DNA of 64,000 nucleotides, from the NCBI GenBank assembly GCA_038532735.1, contig JBCBAC010000002.1, positions 186,001-250,000 on the forward strand, read 5' to 3'. Shown piece after piece: positions 44,003 through 53,129 of this stretch. Origin of the DNA: JAHTBL01 sp038532735 (GTDB taxonomy: Bacteria > Pseudomonadota > Alphaproteobacteria > Rhodobacterales > Rhodobacteraceae). The translations under genes were made by a program, and so were the position numbers. The notes under the pieces were generated by a model. It did no database searches, was not told the origin of the DNA, and worked only from the letters and a program-made list of their open reading frames with translations. The first letter of the stretch is position 1; every line of letters begins with the position of its first letter.

Positions 44003-45418
44003 ATGACCCGTATCAAAACCGATATCTGTATCCTCGGCGCAGGCTCCGGCGGATTGTCCGTCGCAGCCGGGGCCAGCCAGATGGGCGCTGACGTTGTCCT
44101 GTTGGAAGGCCACAAGATGGGCGGCGACTGCCTGAACTATGGCTGTGTCCCCTCAAAGGCCCTGATCGCAGCAGGCAAGCAAGCCCACGCGATGCGCCAC
44201 CAAACACCTTTCGGTGTCAGCTCTGTCGACCCAGACGTGAACTATGCCGGCGCCAAGGACCACGTTCACAAAGTGATCGAGACGATTGCCCCTGTGGATA
44301 GCCAGGAACGCTTTGAAGGCTTTGGCGTCAACGTCATCCGCGAATTCGGCGAGTTCATCTCCCCCACCGAGGTGAAAGCCGGCGACACCATCATCGAGGC
44401 CCGCCGTTTCGTGATCGCCACAGGCTCCGGCCCTTTCGTGCCGCCGATCCCCGGCATCGACAAAACCACGCATTACACCAACGAAAACATCTTCGATCTG
44501 CGCGAGCGCCCGGATCATCTGATTGTCATCGGTGGTGGGCCCATCGGCATGGAAATGGCGCAAGCCCACCGTCGCCTTGGTTCCAAAGTGACCGTAATCG
44601 AAGGCGCAAAAGCCATGGGCAAGGACGACCCTGAAATGGCCGAAGTGGTTCTGACCCGCCTGCGCGAAGAAGGCATCGAGATCATCGAAGGCCAGCAGGC
44701 CGAGGAGGTCTCGGAAAAGGACGGAAAGATCACCGTCACCACCTCGGGTGGCACCTACACCGGCACCCATCTGCTGATGGCCGTCGGTCGTAAAGTGAAT
44801 ATCGACAAGCTGAATCTTGAAGCGGCAGGCGTCGAATATGACCGCTCCGGCGTGAAGGTGGGCGACACCCTGAAATCGACGAACAAACGCGTCTACGCCA
44901 TCGGCGACGCCGCAGGCGGTCTGCAATTCACCCATGTCGCGGGCTATCATGCGGGCATCGTCATCCGCTCTGCCCTCTTTGGCCTGCCTGCCAAAGCCAA
45001 GACCAGCCATATCCCTTGGGCGACCTACACGGACCCAGAACTGGCCCAGGTTGGTTTGACTGAGGCGCAAGCCAAGAAGGAGCACGGCATCAACCTCGAA
45101 GTCGTCCGCTTCCCCTATCACGAGAACGACCGCGCGATTGCCGAAGGCAAAACCACCGGCCTGATCAAGGTCATGGTCGTCAAAGGCAAACCCGTCGGCG
45201 CGTCCATCGCGGGGGCCATGGCAGGCGAGCTCATTGGCATGTGGGCCATGGCCATCGCCAATGGCCTCAAGATGTCAGCCATCGCCAACACCGTTCTGCC
45301 ATACCCGACCATCGCGGAGATTAACAAACGCGCTGCAGGTGCCTATTTTAGCCCAAGGCTCTTTGAGAGTGATAAGGTAAAGAAAATCGTCGGGTTCGTG
45401 CAGCGGTTCCTGCCCTGA
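44003..45418 (+). CDS. Dihydrolipoamide/mercuric reductase-like flavoprotein
   Basis: 471 aa pyridine nucleotide-disulfide oxidoreductase. It has the FAD motif CILGAGSGGLSVAAG, the redox Cys43/Cys48 in GGDCLNYGCVPSK, the NADH motif VIGGGPIGMEMA and the second FAD motif YAIGDAAGG. The C-terminal catalytic His of lipoamide dehydrogenase (HPT) is replaced by Tyr (YPT, about residue 434), as in mercuric-reductase-like members. True lipoamide dehydrogenase activity is therefore unlikely. No mer genes lie nearby. It is co-transcribed with the TVP38 gene before it and the kinase gene 23 nt after it. Confidence 0.82.
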   Translation: MTRIKTDICILGAGSGGLSVAAGASQMGADVVLLEGHKMGGDCLNYGCVPSKALIAAGKQAHAMRHQTPFGVSSVDPDVNYAGAKDHVHKVIETIAPVDSQERFEGFGVNVIREFGEFISPTEVKAGDTIIEARRFVIATGSGPFVPPIPGIDKTTHYTNENIFDLRERPDHLIVIGGGPIGMEMAQAHRRLGSKVTVIEGAKAMGKDDPEMAEVVLTRLREEGIEIIEGQQAEEVSEKDGKITVTTSGGTYTGTHLLMAVGRKVNIDKLNLEAAGVEYDRSGVKVGDTLKSTNKRVYAIGDAAGGLQFTHVAGYHAGIVIRSALFGLPAKAKTSHIPWATYTDPELAQVGLTEAQAKKEHGINLEVVRFPYHENDRAIAEGKTTGLIKVMVVKGKPVGASIAGAMAGELIGMWAMAIANGLKMSAIANTVLPYPTIAEINKRAAGAYFSPRLFESDKVKKIVGFVQRFLP

Positions 45419-45441
45419 CGCGAAGACTAAGGACGGCACGT

Positions 45442-46842
45442 ATGCTCAACTCTCTTTCAGGTCGCTTCCTGATCCTCACAGTGGTCTTCGTGATGCTGGC
45501 TGAGGTGTTGATCTTCGTGCCGTCCATAGCGCGTTTTCGCGAGGATTACCTGCTCGACCGGCTGGAACGCGCGCAGATCGCCTCCTTGGCTTTGCTGGCC
45601 GAGGATATGATCTCTGACGATCTGGAATACGAGCTTCTCAAGAACGCCGAGGTTTTCAACGTCGTCTTGCGCCGCGATGAAAGCCGCCAGCTAGTGCTCT
45701 CCTCGCCCATTCCTTCGCCAGTTGCCATGTCCGTCGATCTGCGCGATCCGATGGCCACGCGGCTGATTGCGGACGCCATGCGCAGGCTGGTGACACCTGA
45801 AAACGAAGTGATCCGCGTGATCGGGGAGCCGGTGCGCGAAGCGGGCCTTCTGATTGAAGTCACAATGGAGACGCAACCGCTCCGCATGGCGCTGATCGAC
45901 TACGGCATCCGCATTCTGATCCTGTCCGCTGTCATCTCCATCTTCACGGCCCTTTTGCTGTTCCTCACAGTCCGCCGTTTCCTCGTGAAGCCCATCCGCG
46001 GCGTCGTAGGCCATATGCAGAATTACGCCTCCGCCCCCGAGGACGCGCGCCGTATTATTACGCCCAGCGCAGGCGTGACCGAGCTGCGCGAGGCTGAAGA
46101 GGCGTTGCAAAAGATGCAGACCCAGCTGACCGGCGCGCTCAAGCAAAAAGAGCGTTTGGCCCAGCTGGGGGAAGCCGTGGCCAAAGTCTCCCACGACCTG
46201 CGCAATATTCTGACCAGCGCGCAGCTTTTCACCGACCGGATCGAGACGTCCGAGGACCCGACCGTCAAGCGCCTTGCGCCCAAGCTGGTGAACTCGATCA
46301 CCCGCGCCGTAACGCTCTGCGAAAGCACCCTCGCCTTCGGCCGCGCCGAAGAACCCGCCCCTGCTCTCACCCGCATCCCGCTGTCGCCCATCGTAGAAGA
46401 CGTGATCGAATCCGAACGCCTCGCCTCCGGCGACTATGACCTTTCCTTTGCAGAGGATGTGCCCGTGGGCCTCACCCTGCGCGCCGATCCCGAACAGCTC
46501 TACCGCGTTCTGGCCAACCTCGTGCGCAACGCGCGACAAGCGATCATTGCAACCGGCAAACCCGGAGAGATCGCAATCTCCGCCCATGAGGACGACACGG
46601 ATTGGTGGATCACCGTCTCGGACACTGGCCCCGGCCTACCCCCGAAAGCCAAAGAGCACCTGTTCACCCCCTTCCAGGGCGGCGCGCGCAAAGGCGGCTC
46701 GGGTCTCGGCCTTGCCATCGCAGCTGAACTGATCAAGGGCCATGGCGGCTCCGTCACACTGGATCGCACCGACGAGACCGGCACCTGTTTCGCCATCCGT
46801 CTGCCAAAATCCGAGATTGCGCTGGATGCCGCTGCCGAATAG
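45442..46842 (+). CDS. Sensor histidine kinase, orphan
   Basis: 466 aa inner-membrane kinase. Membrane segments lie at about 8-28 and 155-176, flanking a periplasmic domain of roughly 125 residues. HAMP-like (about 178-230), HisKA with His251 in KVSHDLRNIL, and HATPase (N box LVRNARQAI, G1 DTGPGLPP, G2 GGSGLGLAIA) complete it. No response-regulator gene is next to it. It is the last gene of the TVP38-flavoprotein-kinase unit. Confidence 0.87.
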   Translation: MLNSLSGRFLILTVVFVMLAEVLIFVPSIARFREDYLLDRLERAQIASLALLAEDMISDDLEYELLKNAEVFNVVLRRDESRQLVLSSPIPSPVAMSVDLRDPMATRLIADAMRRLVTPENEVIRVIGEPVREAGLLIEVTMETQPLRMALIDYGIRILILSAVISIFTALLLFLTVRRFLVKPIRGVVGHMQNYASAPEDARRIITPSAGVTELREAEEALQKMQTQLTGALKQKERLAQLGEAVAKVSHDLRNILTSAQLFTDRIETSEDPTVKRLAPKLVNSITRAVTLCESTLAFGRAEEPAPALTRIPLSPIVEDVIESERLASGDYDLSFAEDVPVGLTLRADPEQLYRVLANLVRNARQAIIATGKPGEIAISAHEDDTDWWITVSDTGPGLPPKAKEHLFTPFQGGARKGGSGLGLAIAAELIKGHGGSVTLDRTDETGTCFAIRLPKSEIALDAAAE

Positions 46843-46893
46843 CCGATTTCTTGCTTGCATCGACGGGCGAGCCTATCTAAAGACCACCCTCAC

Positions 46894-46970
46894 GCGCTGG
46901 TAGCTCAGTTGGATAGAGTACTTGACTACGAATCAAGGGGTCGGGGGTTCGAATCCTCCCCAGCGCGCCA
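46894..46970 (+). tRNA. tRNA-Arg (anticodon ACG)
   Basis: 77 nt with encoded CCA. The acceptor stem is GCGCTGG/CCAGCGC, the D-arm begins TAGCTCAGTTGGATAGAG, the anticodon stem is CTTGA/TCAAG with loop CTACGAA (ACG at 46928-46930), and the T-arm loop is GTTCGAATC. All four stems close. It lies 52 nt after the histidine kinase gene and just before a lower-GC region. Confidence 0.97.
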
Positions 46971-47210
46971 CTTTCCCTCATGTTCCGAGATTGCGTGCAA
47001 ATTGGCTTCGCTGGCCTTCGTATATGCTGACGTGAAAGCGGGCTTTGAGACCTTCTACCCCATGCTCCGGTTTCCACCCCGTGTCGGACGTGATCCAGGA
47101 CCTCGATATGAAGAGAGATAGGGTGCAGCGAATATCGAGTATGAACCCGCTTTGACCGATGCTGCGCAGCGCAAGGGCGGCCGCTTTCACAATCAAGTCT
47201 GATAAGACGC

Positions 47211-47241
47211 TTGACCTACAGTAACTTCAGGTCGGTATGAG
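47211..47241 (+). promoter_or_regulatory. MerR-type promoter with 19-bp spacer and operator dyad
   Basis: TTGACC (47211-47216) and TATGAG (47236-47241) are 19 bp apart, the over-long spacing typical of MerR-controlled promoters. The spacer region holds the dyad GACCT-AC-AGT-A-ACT-TC-AGGTC (47213-47233). The merR gene starts 24 nt downstream, so the operon is probably autoregulated. Confidence 0.75.
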
Positions 47242-47264
47242 CTTATTTGAAAGGGCGCTGTCGT

Positions 47265-47627
47265 ATGAAGATTTCGGAAGTAGCTGAACTGACCGGGCTC
47301 AGTGTTTCAACGATACGGTTTTACGAGAAATCCGGTCTTTGTCCGTTAATTCAACGTGGCACTGATGGAAAGCGACGATTTTCGAAGATAGATGCAGATT
47401 GGCTAGAATTACTGGCATCACTGCGCGCAACTGGGATGCCTATGTCTGAGATGCGCAGGTTCGCTGACTTGTATGCATCCGGCGATGCAACAATCCCAAA
47501 ACGCAAAGCGGCGCTCCTATCACACCGACAGAGTCTTGAGGTCCGACAGGCGGAATTGGCACGCTGCCGAACGATCCTCGACCGGAAACTGCAAAAGTAT
47601 GATGAGATAATGAAGGGTCAGACATGA
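47265..47627 (+). CDS. MerR-family regulator
   Basis: 120 aa. The N-terminal HTH (KISEVAELTGLSVSTIRFYEKSGLCP) and RFSKIDADWLELLASLRATGMPMSEMRRF are typical, followed by a dimerisation helix and a short C-terminus without a metal-binding Cys cluster. It overlaps the following SDR gene by 4 nt (ATGA) and is preceded by its own MerR-type promoter. DNA here is lower in GC than the neighbours (26 of 60 bases at 47341-47400, versus 36 of 60 at 46381-46440), which suggests acquisition near the tRNA gene. Confidence 0.85.
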   Translation: MKISEVAELTGLSVSTIRFYEKSGLCPLIQRGTDGKRRFSKIDADWLELLASLRATGMPMSEMRRFADLYASGDATIPKRKAALLSHRQSLEVRQAELARCRTILDRKLQKYDEIMKGQT

Positions 47628-48223
47628 GGATAATCGTCATAGGCGCGTCTGGCGATATTGGGCGGGCTGCCTGCAAGGAACTTGAACAGAGACATGAGAT
47701 TGTCACTGTCGGTCGCTCAACCGGAGACTATCAGGTCGATGTGGGTGACTTGGAAGCGGTGAAGGCACTCTATGAAAAGGTCGGCGCAGTCGATGCAGTC
47801 GTGTCTTGTGCGGGCGATGCGACCTTCGCGCCCTTGTCAGACATGGACCAAGAGAAATTCATGGTCGGCCTTCGACAGAAGGTGATGGGACAAGTGAACC
47901 TCGTTCTCGCCGGGTTGGATGTCATCTCGGATGGCGGTTCATTTACACTGACAAGCGGCGTCCTTGATCGCGATCCAATCCGCATGGGGTCAAATGCTGC
48001 GACCGCCAACGGGGCGCTGGCTGGCTTCGTCAAAAGTGCAGCGATAGAAATGCTGCGCGGTTTGCGAGTGAATGTCGTCAGTCCAGGAATGCTGGACGTC
48101 TCCGCAACGCGCTATGGCACATGGTTTCACGGTCACAAGCCTGTGCCATCACTTGACGTTGCCCTCGCATATGCAAAATGCGTTGAGGGCGCTCTGACAG
48201 GGCAGGTGGTGATTGTGGAATAA
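47624..48223 (+). CDS. Atypical short-chain dehydrogenase (SDR) lacking catalytic Tyr/Lys
   Basis: 199 aa. Rossmann motif GASGDIG (residues 7-13) and VVSCAGDATF show an SDR fold. Where YxxxK is expected (residues 125-129) the sequence reads AATAN, so both Tyr and Lys are absent, as in a known short atypical SDR subfamily. It is co-transcribed with merR. It may bind NAD(P)H as a sensor or catalyse by another mechanism. Substrate unknown. Confidence 0.8.
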   Translation: MRIIVIGASGDIGRAACKELEQRHEIVTVGRSTGDYQVDVGDLEAVKALYEKVGAVDAVVSCAGDATFAPLSDMDQEKFMVGLRQKVMGQVNLVLAGLDVISDGGSFTLTSGVLDRDPIRMGSNAATANGALAGFVKSAAIEMLRGLRVNVVSPGMLDVSATRYGTWFHGHKPVPSLDVALAYAKCVEGALTGQVVIVE

Positions 48224-48682
48224 GCGATAGCCAACAAAGAGGAGCCTCGCGAAACTCTGTTCTATCCGCTCAGCAGCCTTTTGACCTGCGTCAAAGTCGC
48301 TGCGATCTGGATCAGCACAACACTGCGCTTAGGGCAATATGGCCCCCTGCAGAGTAGTCTTTCGGCTCACGAAGCCGGCGGCATGTCGTGAAACCTTTGT
48401 AACGCTTCATACCATCTAGCTCGCTTTGGCTCACACAAACCGCCCCGTCACACACGTTAACGAGTGGACTTGTTCACAGAACAGCTATGCCGCCACCAAA
48501 CTCCTAGTCGAAGCAAATGAACGCCATCTCAACACATGATAATCTGCTATCTGATATTGCGACTGGCCAACCTTTTGTAGTCCAATGACCAAGAAGCGGC
48601 GGCGTGTTTGTCAGATCAATCCACGACAGTCCATCCGCCCTCGCCGCGATGTTTGACACCCCCGCTGCACCGGAGCTGAGCC
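48224..48682. other. 459-bp stretch without a recognisable gene
   Basis: Lower in GC than most of the window. A short frame ending SYAATKLLVEANERHLNT* (roughly 48440-48540) has a protein-like look but no start and no family. No direct repeat of the tRNA-Arg 3' end is seen here. The last part presumably holds the promoter of the next gene. Confidence 0.5.
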
Positions 48683-49954
48683 ATGCAGAAGATGACTTCC
48701 CAATCCGAATGGATCACCCGCGCGCAGGAGGTGCTACCCGCCGGTGGGTTCGGCAATTTCGATCCAGGTATCATCATTGCACGCGGGCAAGGCAGCCGCG
48801 TTTGGGATGAGGACGGGCAGGAATATATCGACTACCTCATCGGATCCGGCCCCATGCTTTTGGGCCACGGCCATGCCGAGGTAATGGAAGCTGTCCTCGA
48901 ACAGCTCCCCCTTGGCATGACCTTCTTTGCCAACAACGCCAAAGGGATCGAGCTGGCAGAGGCCATCGTCGACGCCGTGCCCTGTTGCGAGCAGGTACGC
49001 TATGTCGCCTCGGGCGGGGAAGCGGATATGTATGCGATCCGTCTGGCGCGGGCCTATACCGGGCGGGACAAGATTCTGAAATTCGAAGGGGGCTATCACG
49101 GGATGAGTGCAGAGGCGCAGATGAGCCTTGCCCCCGAACAGCGCGTCAACTTCCCCCAGGCCGTGCCCGACAGCGCGGGCATCCCGCAGAGCGTTGCCGA
49201 TCAAATGCTGATCGCGCCATTCAACGATCTCGCCGCGGTGGAGGCGCTTTTGGCCGAGCATTCCGATATTGCCGCCATCATCGTGGAGCCCTTGCAACGC
49301 ATCATCGCGCCTGAACCTGGGTTCCTGCAGGGCCTCCGCGACCTGTGCGATAAGCACCACGTTCTGCTGATCTTTGACGAGATTGTCACCGGGTTCCGCC
49401 TCGCCTATGGCGGTGCGCAAGAACGCTATGGCGTCACGCCCGATATCTGTACCTTGGGCAAGATCATCGGAGGTGGTTTCCCCCTTGCCGCCCTCGGGGC
49501 CAGCGCCGAGATCATGCAGCATTTCGACAAAGCTGCCGTCGGTGGCGAGAAATGGTTGATGCAGCTTGGCACGCTTTCCGGCAATCCCGTGGCGGCGGCA
49601 GCGGGCCTGAAAACGATGGAAATCCTGAAGCGCGAGGGCAGCTACGATCGCTTGCGCAAAATAGGAAGTCAGCTGCAGGACATACAATCCAAAGCGCTCA
49701 CCCAAGCCGGAATAGCCCACCAGATTTGCGGCGATGAAACCCTGTTCGACATCTTCTTCACTGACGCCACCTGCCGCGACTACAGGTCTGCGCAGCACAC
49801 GGACCCAAACCAGAACGGGGTCTACAACGCAGCCCTGCGCAAGCACGGGGTCTTCAAGGCCCCCGGCAAGCTCTATCCATCCCTCGCGGTCACGCAAGCT
49901 GATCTGGAACTGACAGCACATGCCGTGCAGGAAGCGGTCAAAGCCCTCCACTAG
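48683..49954 (+). CDS. Class III aminotransferase, glutamate-1-semialdehyde aminomutase-like
   Basis: 423 aa PLP enzyme. Key parts are FANNAKGIELAEAI, the SGGEADMYAIRLARAYTG stretch, FDEIVTGFRLAYGG and the PLP lysine in TLGKIIGGGFPLAA. It resembles HemL-type aminomutases but lacks the exact GSA signature, so a catabolic transaminase is more likely. GGAG lies 7 nt before the ATG. The next gene downstream is convergent. It is 1.5 kb after the tRNA-Arg and probably has its own promoter in the preceding gap. Confidence 0.8.
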   Translation: MQKMTSQSEWITRAQEVLPAGGFGNFDPGIIIARGQGSRVWDEDGQEYIDYLIGSGPMLLGHGHAEVMEAVLEQLPLGMTFFANNAKGIELAEAIVDAVPCCEQVRYVASGGEADMYAIRLARAYTGRDKILKFEGGYHGMSAEAQMSLAPEQRVNFPQAVPDSAGIPQSVADQMLIAPFNDLAAVEALLAEHSDIAAIIVEPLQRIIAPEPGFLQGLRDLCDKHHVLLIFDEIVTGFRLAYGGAQERYGVTPDICTLGKIIGGGFPLAALGASAEIMQHFDKAAVGGEKWLMQLGTLSGNPVAAAAGLKTMEILKREGSYDRLRKIGSQLQDIQSKALTQAGIAHQICGDETLFDIFFTDATCRDYRSAQHTDPNQNGVYNAALRKHGVFKAPGKLYPSLAVTQADLELTAHAVQEAVKALH

Positions 49955-49975
49955 AACGCGCTGAGCCTCAGGCCT

Positions 49976-50407
49976 CTACCGAACAACGTAGACGGAGCAC
50001 TCCGAATGGCGCACGACGCGGGACGCGTTCGGGCCAAGCAGGTAGTCCTTGAAATCCGGGCGATGCGCGCCGATCACGATCAAACTGGCCTCGGCCAGAC
50101 TGGCTGTTTTCAGCACCTCTTCATAGACGCTGCCGACGGCCACGATATGGCGGACTTTTTCGTTCGCCTCGGCCCCCAGAGTGTCTGAGACGAACTTGCT
50201 CAACATCTCGGACGCGCTGTCTTTCGCAGTCTTCACGTGATGCTCTTCAAAATACGCCCCGACAAGGCTCGCCCCGAAATCCGGAACCACCGTGATGACG
50301 TCCAGCTGCGCACCATCCAGATCGGCCATCTGCTTGGCGCGCTCCAAAACAGCTGTGTCGACGTCAGGGCGATTGATATCAATGGCGCATAGAACGGTCT
50401 GGGTCAT
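49976..50407 (-). CDS. Universal stress protein A-type, TRAP-linked
   Basis: 143 aa UspA fold, including the nucleotide-site pattern VIGAHRPDFKDYLLGPNASRVVRHSECSV, seen near residues 108-140 with the G-x2-x9-G(S/T) type spacing. It overlaps the TRAP permease gene by 4 nt (ATGA). Such Usp proteins are known to regulate TRAP transporters (TeaD with TeaABC in Halomonas), so a regulatory role on this transporter is likely. Confidence 0.88.
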   Translation of the reverse strand: MTQTVLCAIDINRPDVDTAVLERAKQMADLDGAQLDVITVVPDFGASLVGAYFEEHHVKTAKDSASEMLSKFVSDTLGAEANEKVRHIVAVGSVYEEVLKTASLAEASLIVIGAHRPDFKDYLLGPNASRVVRHSECSVYVVR

Positions 50408-53016
50408 GCGAGTTCTCCTTCGCGCATCGCTGGAGCGGCCCGGCGCGATTGCATCAGTGCGATCAGACCAAGCAGTAAGAGCGCCGGAATGAAGATCAAC
50501 TCTTTGGGCATCTGATCCGCGGTGGCCTGCACGCTGGCGATCTGCACTGGATCATCGCCGTAGAAATCGAATGACGACAGTGCATCGCCCAGTTCTGATC
50601 CAAAGCCCGGCTCATCAAGCCGCTGCACATCGCCTTCCGGCACAATGATGAAGCCCAGCGCATCCAGCCGCGCTTGCGCGTCTGCACCCTCCGGCACGGT
50701 CAGCGGCACCGTCACATCTTTCAGCTCCAATGTGTCAAAGTCGGGCCCAGAGACGATCACCCGCAACTCACTCCCCGGCTCTGCTGCGCCAAGGGTTTCG
50801 CTGAAGGCTGCAGGGGCGATCTGCTCGAACGGTGGCTGGATCTGGTTCATGAAGAAGCCCGGCCGGAAGAGCGCGAAGGCAATCACCAACAGCAAGACCG
50901 TCTCGTAAATGCGGTTCTTGGTCAGGAACCAGCCCATCGTGGCCGCCGTGAAGACCAGAATACCGATGGTCGAGACAATGAAGACGATAATGCCTTGGGT
51001 CAGCGTCACGTCGATTAGCAACAGGTCCGTGTTGAAGATGAACACGAAAGGCAGCGCCACCGTCCGCAGACTGTAAAAGAATGCCGTAAAGCCTGTGCGG
51101 ATCGCGTCCCCGCCCGACACGGCGGCGGCCGCGAAACTCGCCAGACCCACAGGCGGCGTCACATCCGCCATGATCCCGAAATAGAACACGAAAAGATGCA
51201 CCGCAATCAGCGGCACGATCAGCCCCGATTGCGCACCCAGTTCAACCACCACGGCCACCATCAGCGAGGACACGACGATATAGTTGGCCGTTGTGGGCAG
51301 CCCCATGCCAAGGATCAGCGACAGGATCGCCACGAAGATCAGCATCAGGATCAGGTTGCCGCCCGACAGGAACTCGACGAAATCCGCCATGACCTGACCG
51401 ATTCCGGTCAGCGACACGGTACCTACGATAATGCCCGCCGTGGCCGTCGCCAGACCGATCCCGATCATGTTGCGCGCCCCGTCAATCATGCCGTCAACCA
51501 GATCAACCAGACCGTCTTTCAGGCGGCTGATGGCGTTGGCTTCACCCCGGAAGAAGGCTTTCAACGTCTTCTGCGTCAGCAGGATGCCGAACAGCAGGAA
51601 CGTCGCCCAGAAGGCCGACAGGCCCGGTGATTTACGTTCGATCATCAGGAAGTAGACCAAGACGATGATCGGCAGCAGGAAATACAGCCCCGACTTGTAG
51701 ATCTTCGCGAGGTCCGGAAGCTCCACAACTTCGGCATTCGGATCATCCGCCTCTAGGTCGGGCGTCTGTGCAGCGAGATAAATCAGCGCCACATAGATCA
51801 ACCCCAGAAGGACCGACAGGATCAGGCCCGAGCCTTCGGGGAACAGCCCCGTAATGAACCGTACCGGGAATTGCGTCACATAGCACAGCGCCGCAAAACC
51901 TGCGAAGAAGGCAAACATCCCGCCGATGGTGCGGCCCATGCTGACGACTTTGTTGCCGATCGTGGGCATGTTGTTCTTCACCGCTTCAAGGTGAACGATA
52001 TAGACCAGCGCGATGTAGGAGATCACAGCGGGCAAGAACGCGTGCGTAATCACCTCCACATAGGAGATGCCCACATATTCCACCATCAGGAAGGCAGCCG
52101 CGCCCATCACCGGCGGCATGATCTGACCATTGACCGATGAAGCGACTTCGACCGATCCAGCCTTCTCAGCGGAAAAGCCCACCCGCTTCATCAGCGGAAT
52201 GGTGAACGTGCCGGTGGTCACCACGTTGGCGATGGAGGAGCCCGAAATCAGGCCGGTCGCAGCCGAGCCGACAACAGCGGCTTTCGCAGGACCGCCGCGC
52301 AGGTGCCCCAGCGCACCGAAGGCCATCTTGATAAAGTAATTGCCCGCGCCTGCCTTATCCAGCAGCGCACCGAACAGGACGAACAGGAACACGAACTTGG
52401 TTGAGACGCCCAAAGCGATGCCGAAGACACCCTCCGACGTGATCCACATATGGCTCATCGCCTTGCGCAAAGACGCCCCGGCCCAGCGGATCTGGTCCGG
52501 CACGGCCTCGGACGAACCGAAGAAAACGTAAAACAGAAAGACCATCGCGAGGATGACCATCACAGGGCCCAACACGCGGTACGACGCAATGAAGAGCAGG
52601 ATCAGACCGGCCAAGGCAAAGTAAGCGTCAGTCGCATCGGCCAAACCGCCATTGCCGACGATCTTGTCGTAGAAAAAATAGCCATAAAGCGCGAGGAACG
52701 CGCCCGCGATCCCAAGCCCCCAATCATAAAACGGAATGCGGTCTCGGGGGCTGGATTTGAACAGCGGGTAGGCCATTGCAGCCAGGAACACCGCGAACGC
52801 CAAATGAATCTGGCGCGAATTGTTAATCAAGTCGCCGGGCAGCACATAGGGCGCCACGGGCGAGGCAAGAAGCACCTGAAAGATCGACCATGTCAGCGCA
52901 ACAGCCGCGATGAAAATGCCGACGGCCCCGCTTGGGCTGCGGGCGCCGCTATCGCTGGCGGCCACCAGTTCCTGCAGCTCTTCTTCGGTGAGCGCGCGTT
53001 TCTCGGTGTTTGACAT
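50404..53016 (-). CDS. TRAP transporter fused permease (DctQM, TAXI type)
   Basis: 870 aa with about 17 or more hydrophobic segments. The small (DctQ-like) and large (DctM-like) membrane subunits are fused, as in TAXI-type systems. Visible family parts are KAAVVGSAATGLISGSSIANV, PPVMGAAAFLMVEY, GMGLPTTANYIV and ADVTPPVGLASF. A C-terminal soluble region of about 150 residues (DUF3394-like) ends with one membrane segment. It imports a carboxylate or amino-type substrate using the ion gradient. It lies between the binding protein and UspA genes. Confidence 0.92.
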   Translation of the reverse strand: MSNTEKRALTEEELQELVAASDSGARSPSGAVGIFIAAVALTWSIFQVLLASPVAPYVLPGDLINNSRQIHLAFAVFLAAMAYPLFKSSPRDRIPFYDWGLGIAGAFLALYGYFFYDKIVGNGGLADATDAYFALAGLILLFIASYRVLGPVMVILAMVFLFYVFFGSSEAVPDQIRWAGASLRKAMSHMWITSEGVFGIALGVSTKFVFLFVLFGALLDKAGAGNYFIKMAFGALGHLRGGPAKAAVVGSAATGLISGSSIANVVTTGTFTIPLMKRVGFSAEKAGSVEVASSVNGQIMPPVMGAAAFLMVEYVGISYVEVITHAFLPAVISYIALVYIVHLEAVKNNMPTIGNKVVSMGRTIGGMFAFFAGFAALCYVTQFPVRFITGLFPEGSGLILSVLLGLIYVALIYLAAQTPDLEADDPNAEVVELPDLAKIYKSGLYFLLPIIVLVYFLMIERKSPGLSAFWATFLLFGILLTQKTLKAFFRGEANAISRLKDGLVDLVDGMIDGARNMIGIGLATATAGIIVGTVSLTGIGQVMADFVEFLSGGNLILMLIFVAILSLILGMGLPTTANYIVVSSLMVAVVVELGAQSGLIVPLIAVHLFVFYFGIMADVTPPVGLASFAAAAVSGGDAIRTGFTAFFYSLRTVALPFVFIFNTDLLLIDVTLTQGIIVFIVSTIGILVFTAATMGWFLTKNRIYETVLLLVIAFALFRPGFFMNQIQPPFEQIAPAAFSETLGAAEPGSELRVIVSGPDFDTLELKDVTVPLTVPEGADAQARLDALGFIIVPEGDVQRLDEPGFGSELGDALSSFDFYGDDPVQIASVQATADQMPKELIFIPALLLLGLIALMQSRRAAPAMREGELA

Positions 53017-53084
53017 GACGTCCCCCTGCTGCCGTTCACGGCATGCTTATCTTGGAAATCCCGGCCTTCTGGCTCTGGGAAGAC

Positions 53085-53108
53085 CGGGGGCAGAGCACCG
53101 CCCCCGGC
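53085..53108 (-). other. Intercistronic hairpin between TAXI binding protein and TRAP permease
   Basis: CCGGGGGC pairs perfectly with GCCCCCGG around an 8-nt loop in the 113-nt gap. There is no T-tract. It probably protects the binding-protein message and lowers permease expression. Confidence 0.5.
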
Positions 53109-53129
53109 TTTGATTCAAGCGGGTCGAGA

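Noticed and set aside
44003..45418. Mercury-resistance operon
   Set aside because: The flavoprotein is MerA-like in the Tyr replacement, but there is no HMA domain, C-terminal Cys pair, merT/merP or adjacent merR.
46971..48682. Integrated phage or plasmid at tRNA-Arg
   Set aside because: No integrase, phage gene or repeat of the tRNA 3' end was found; only composition hints at transfer.
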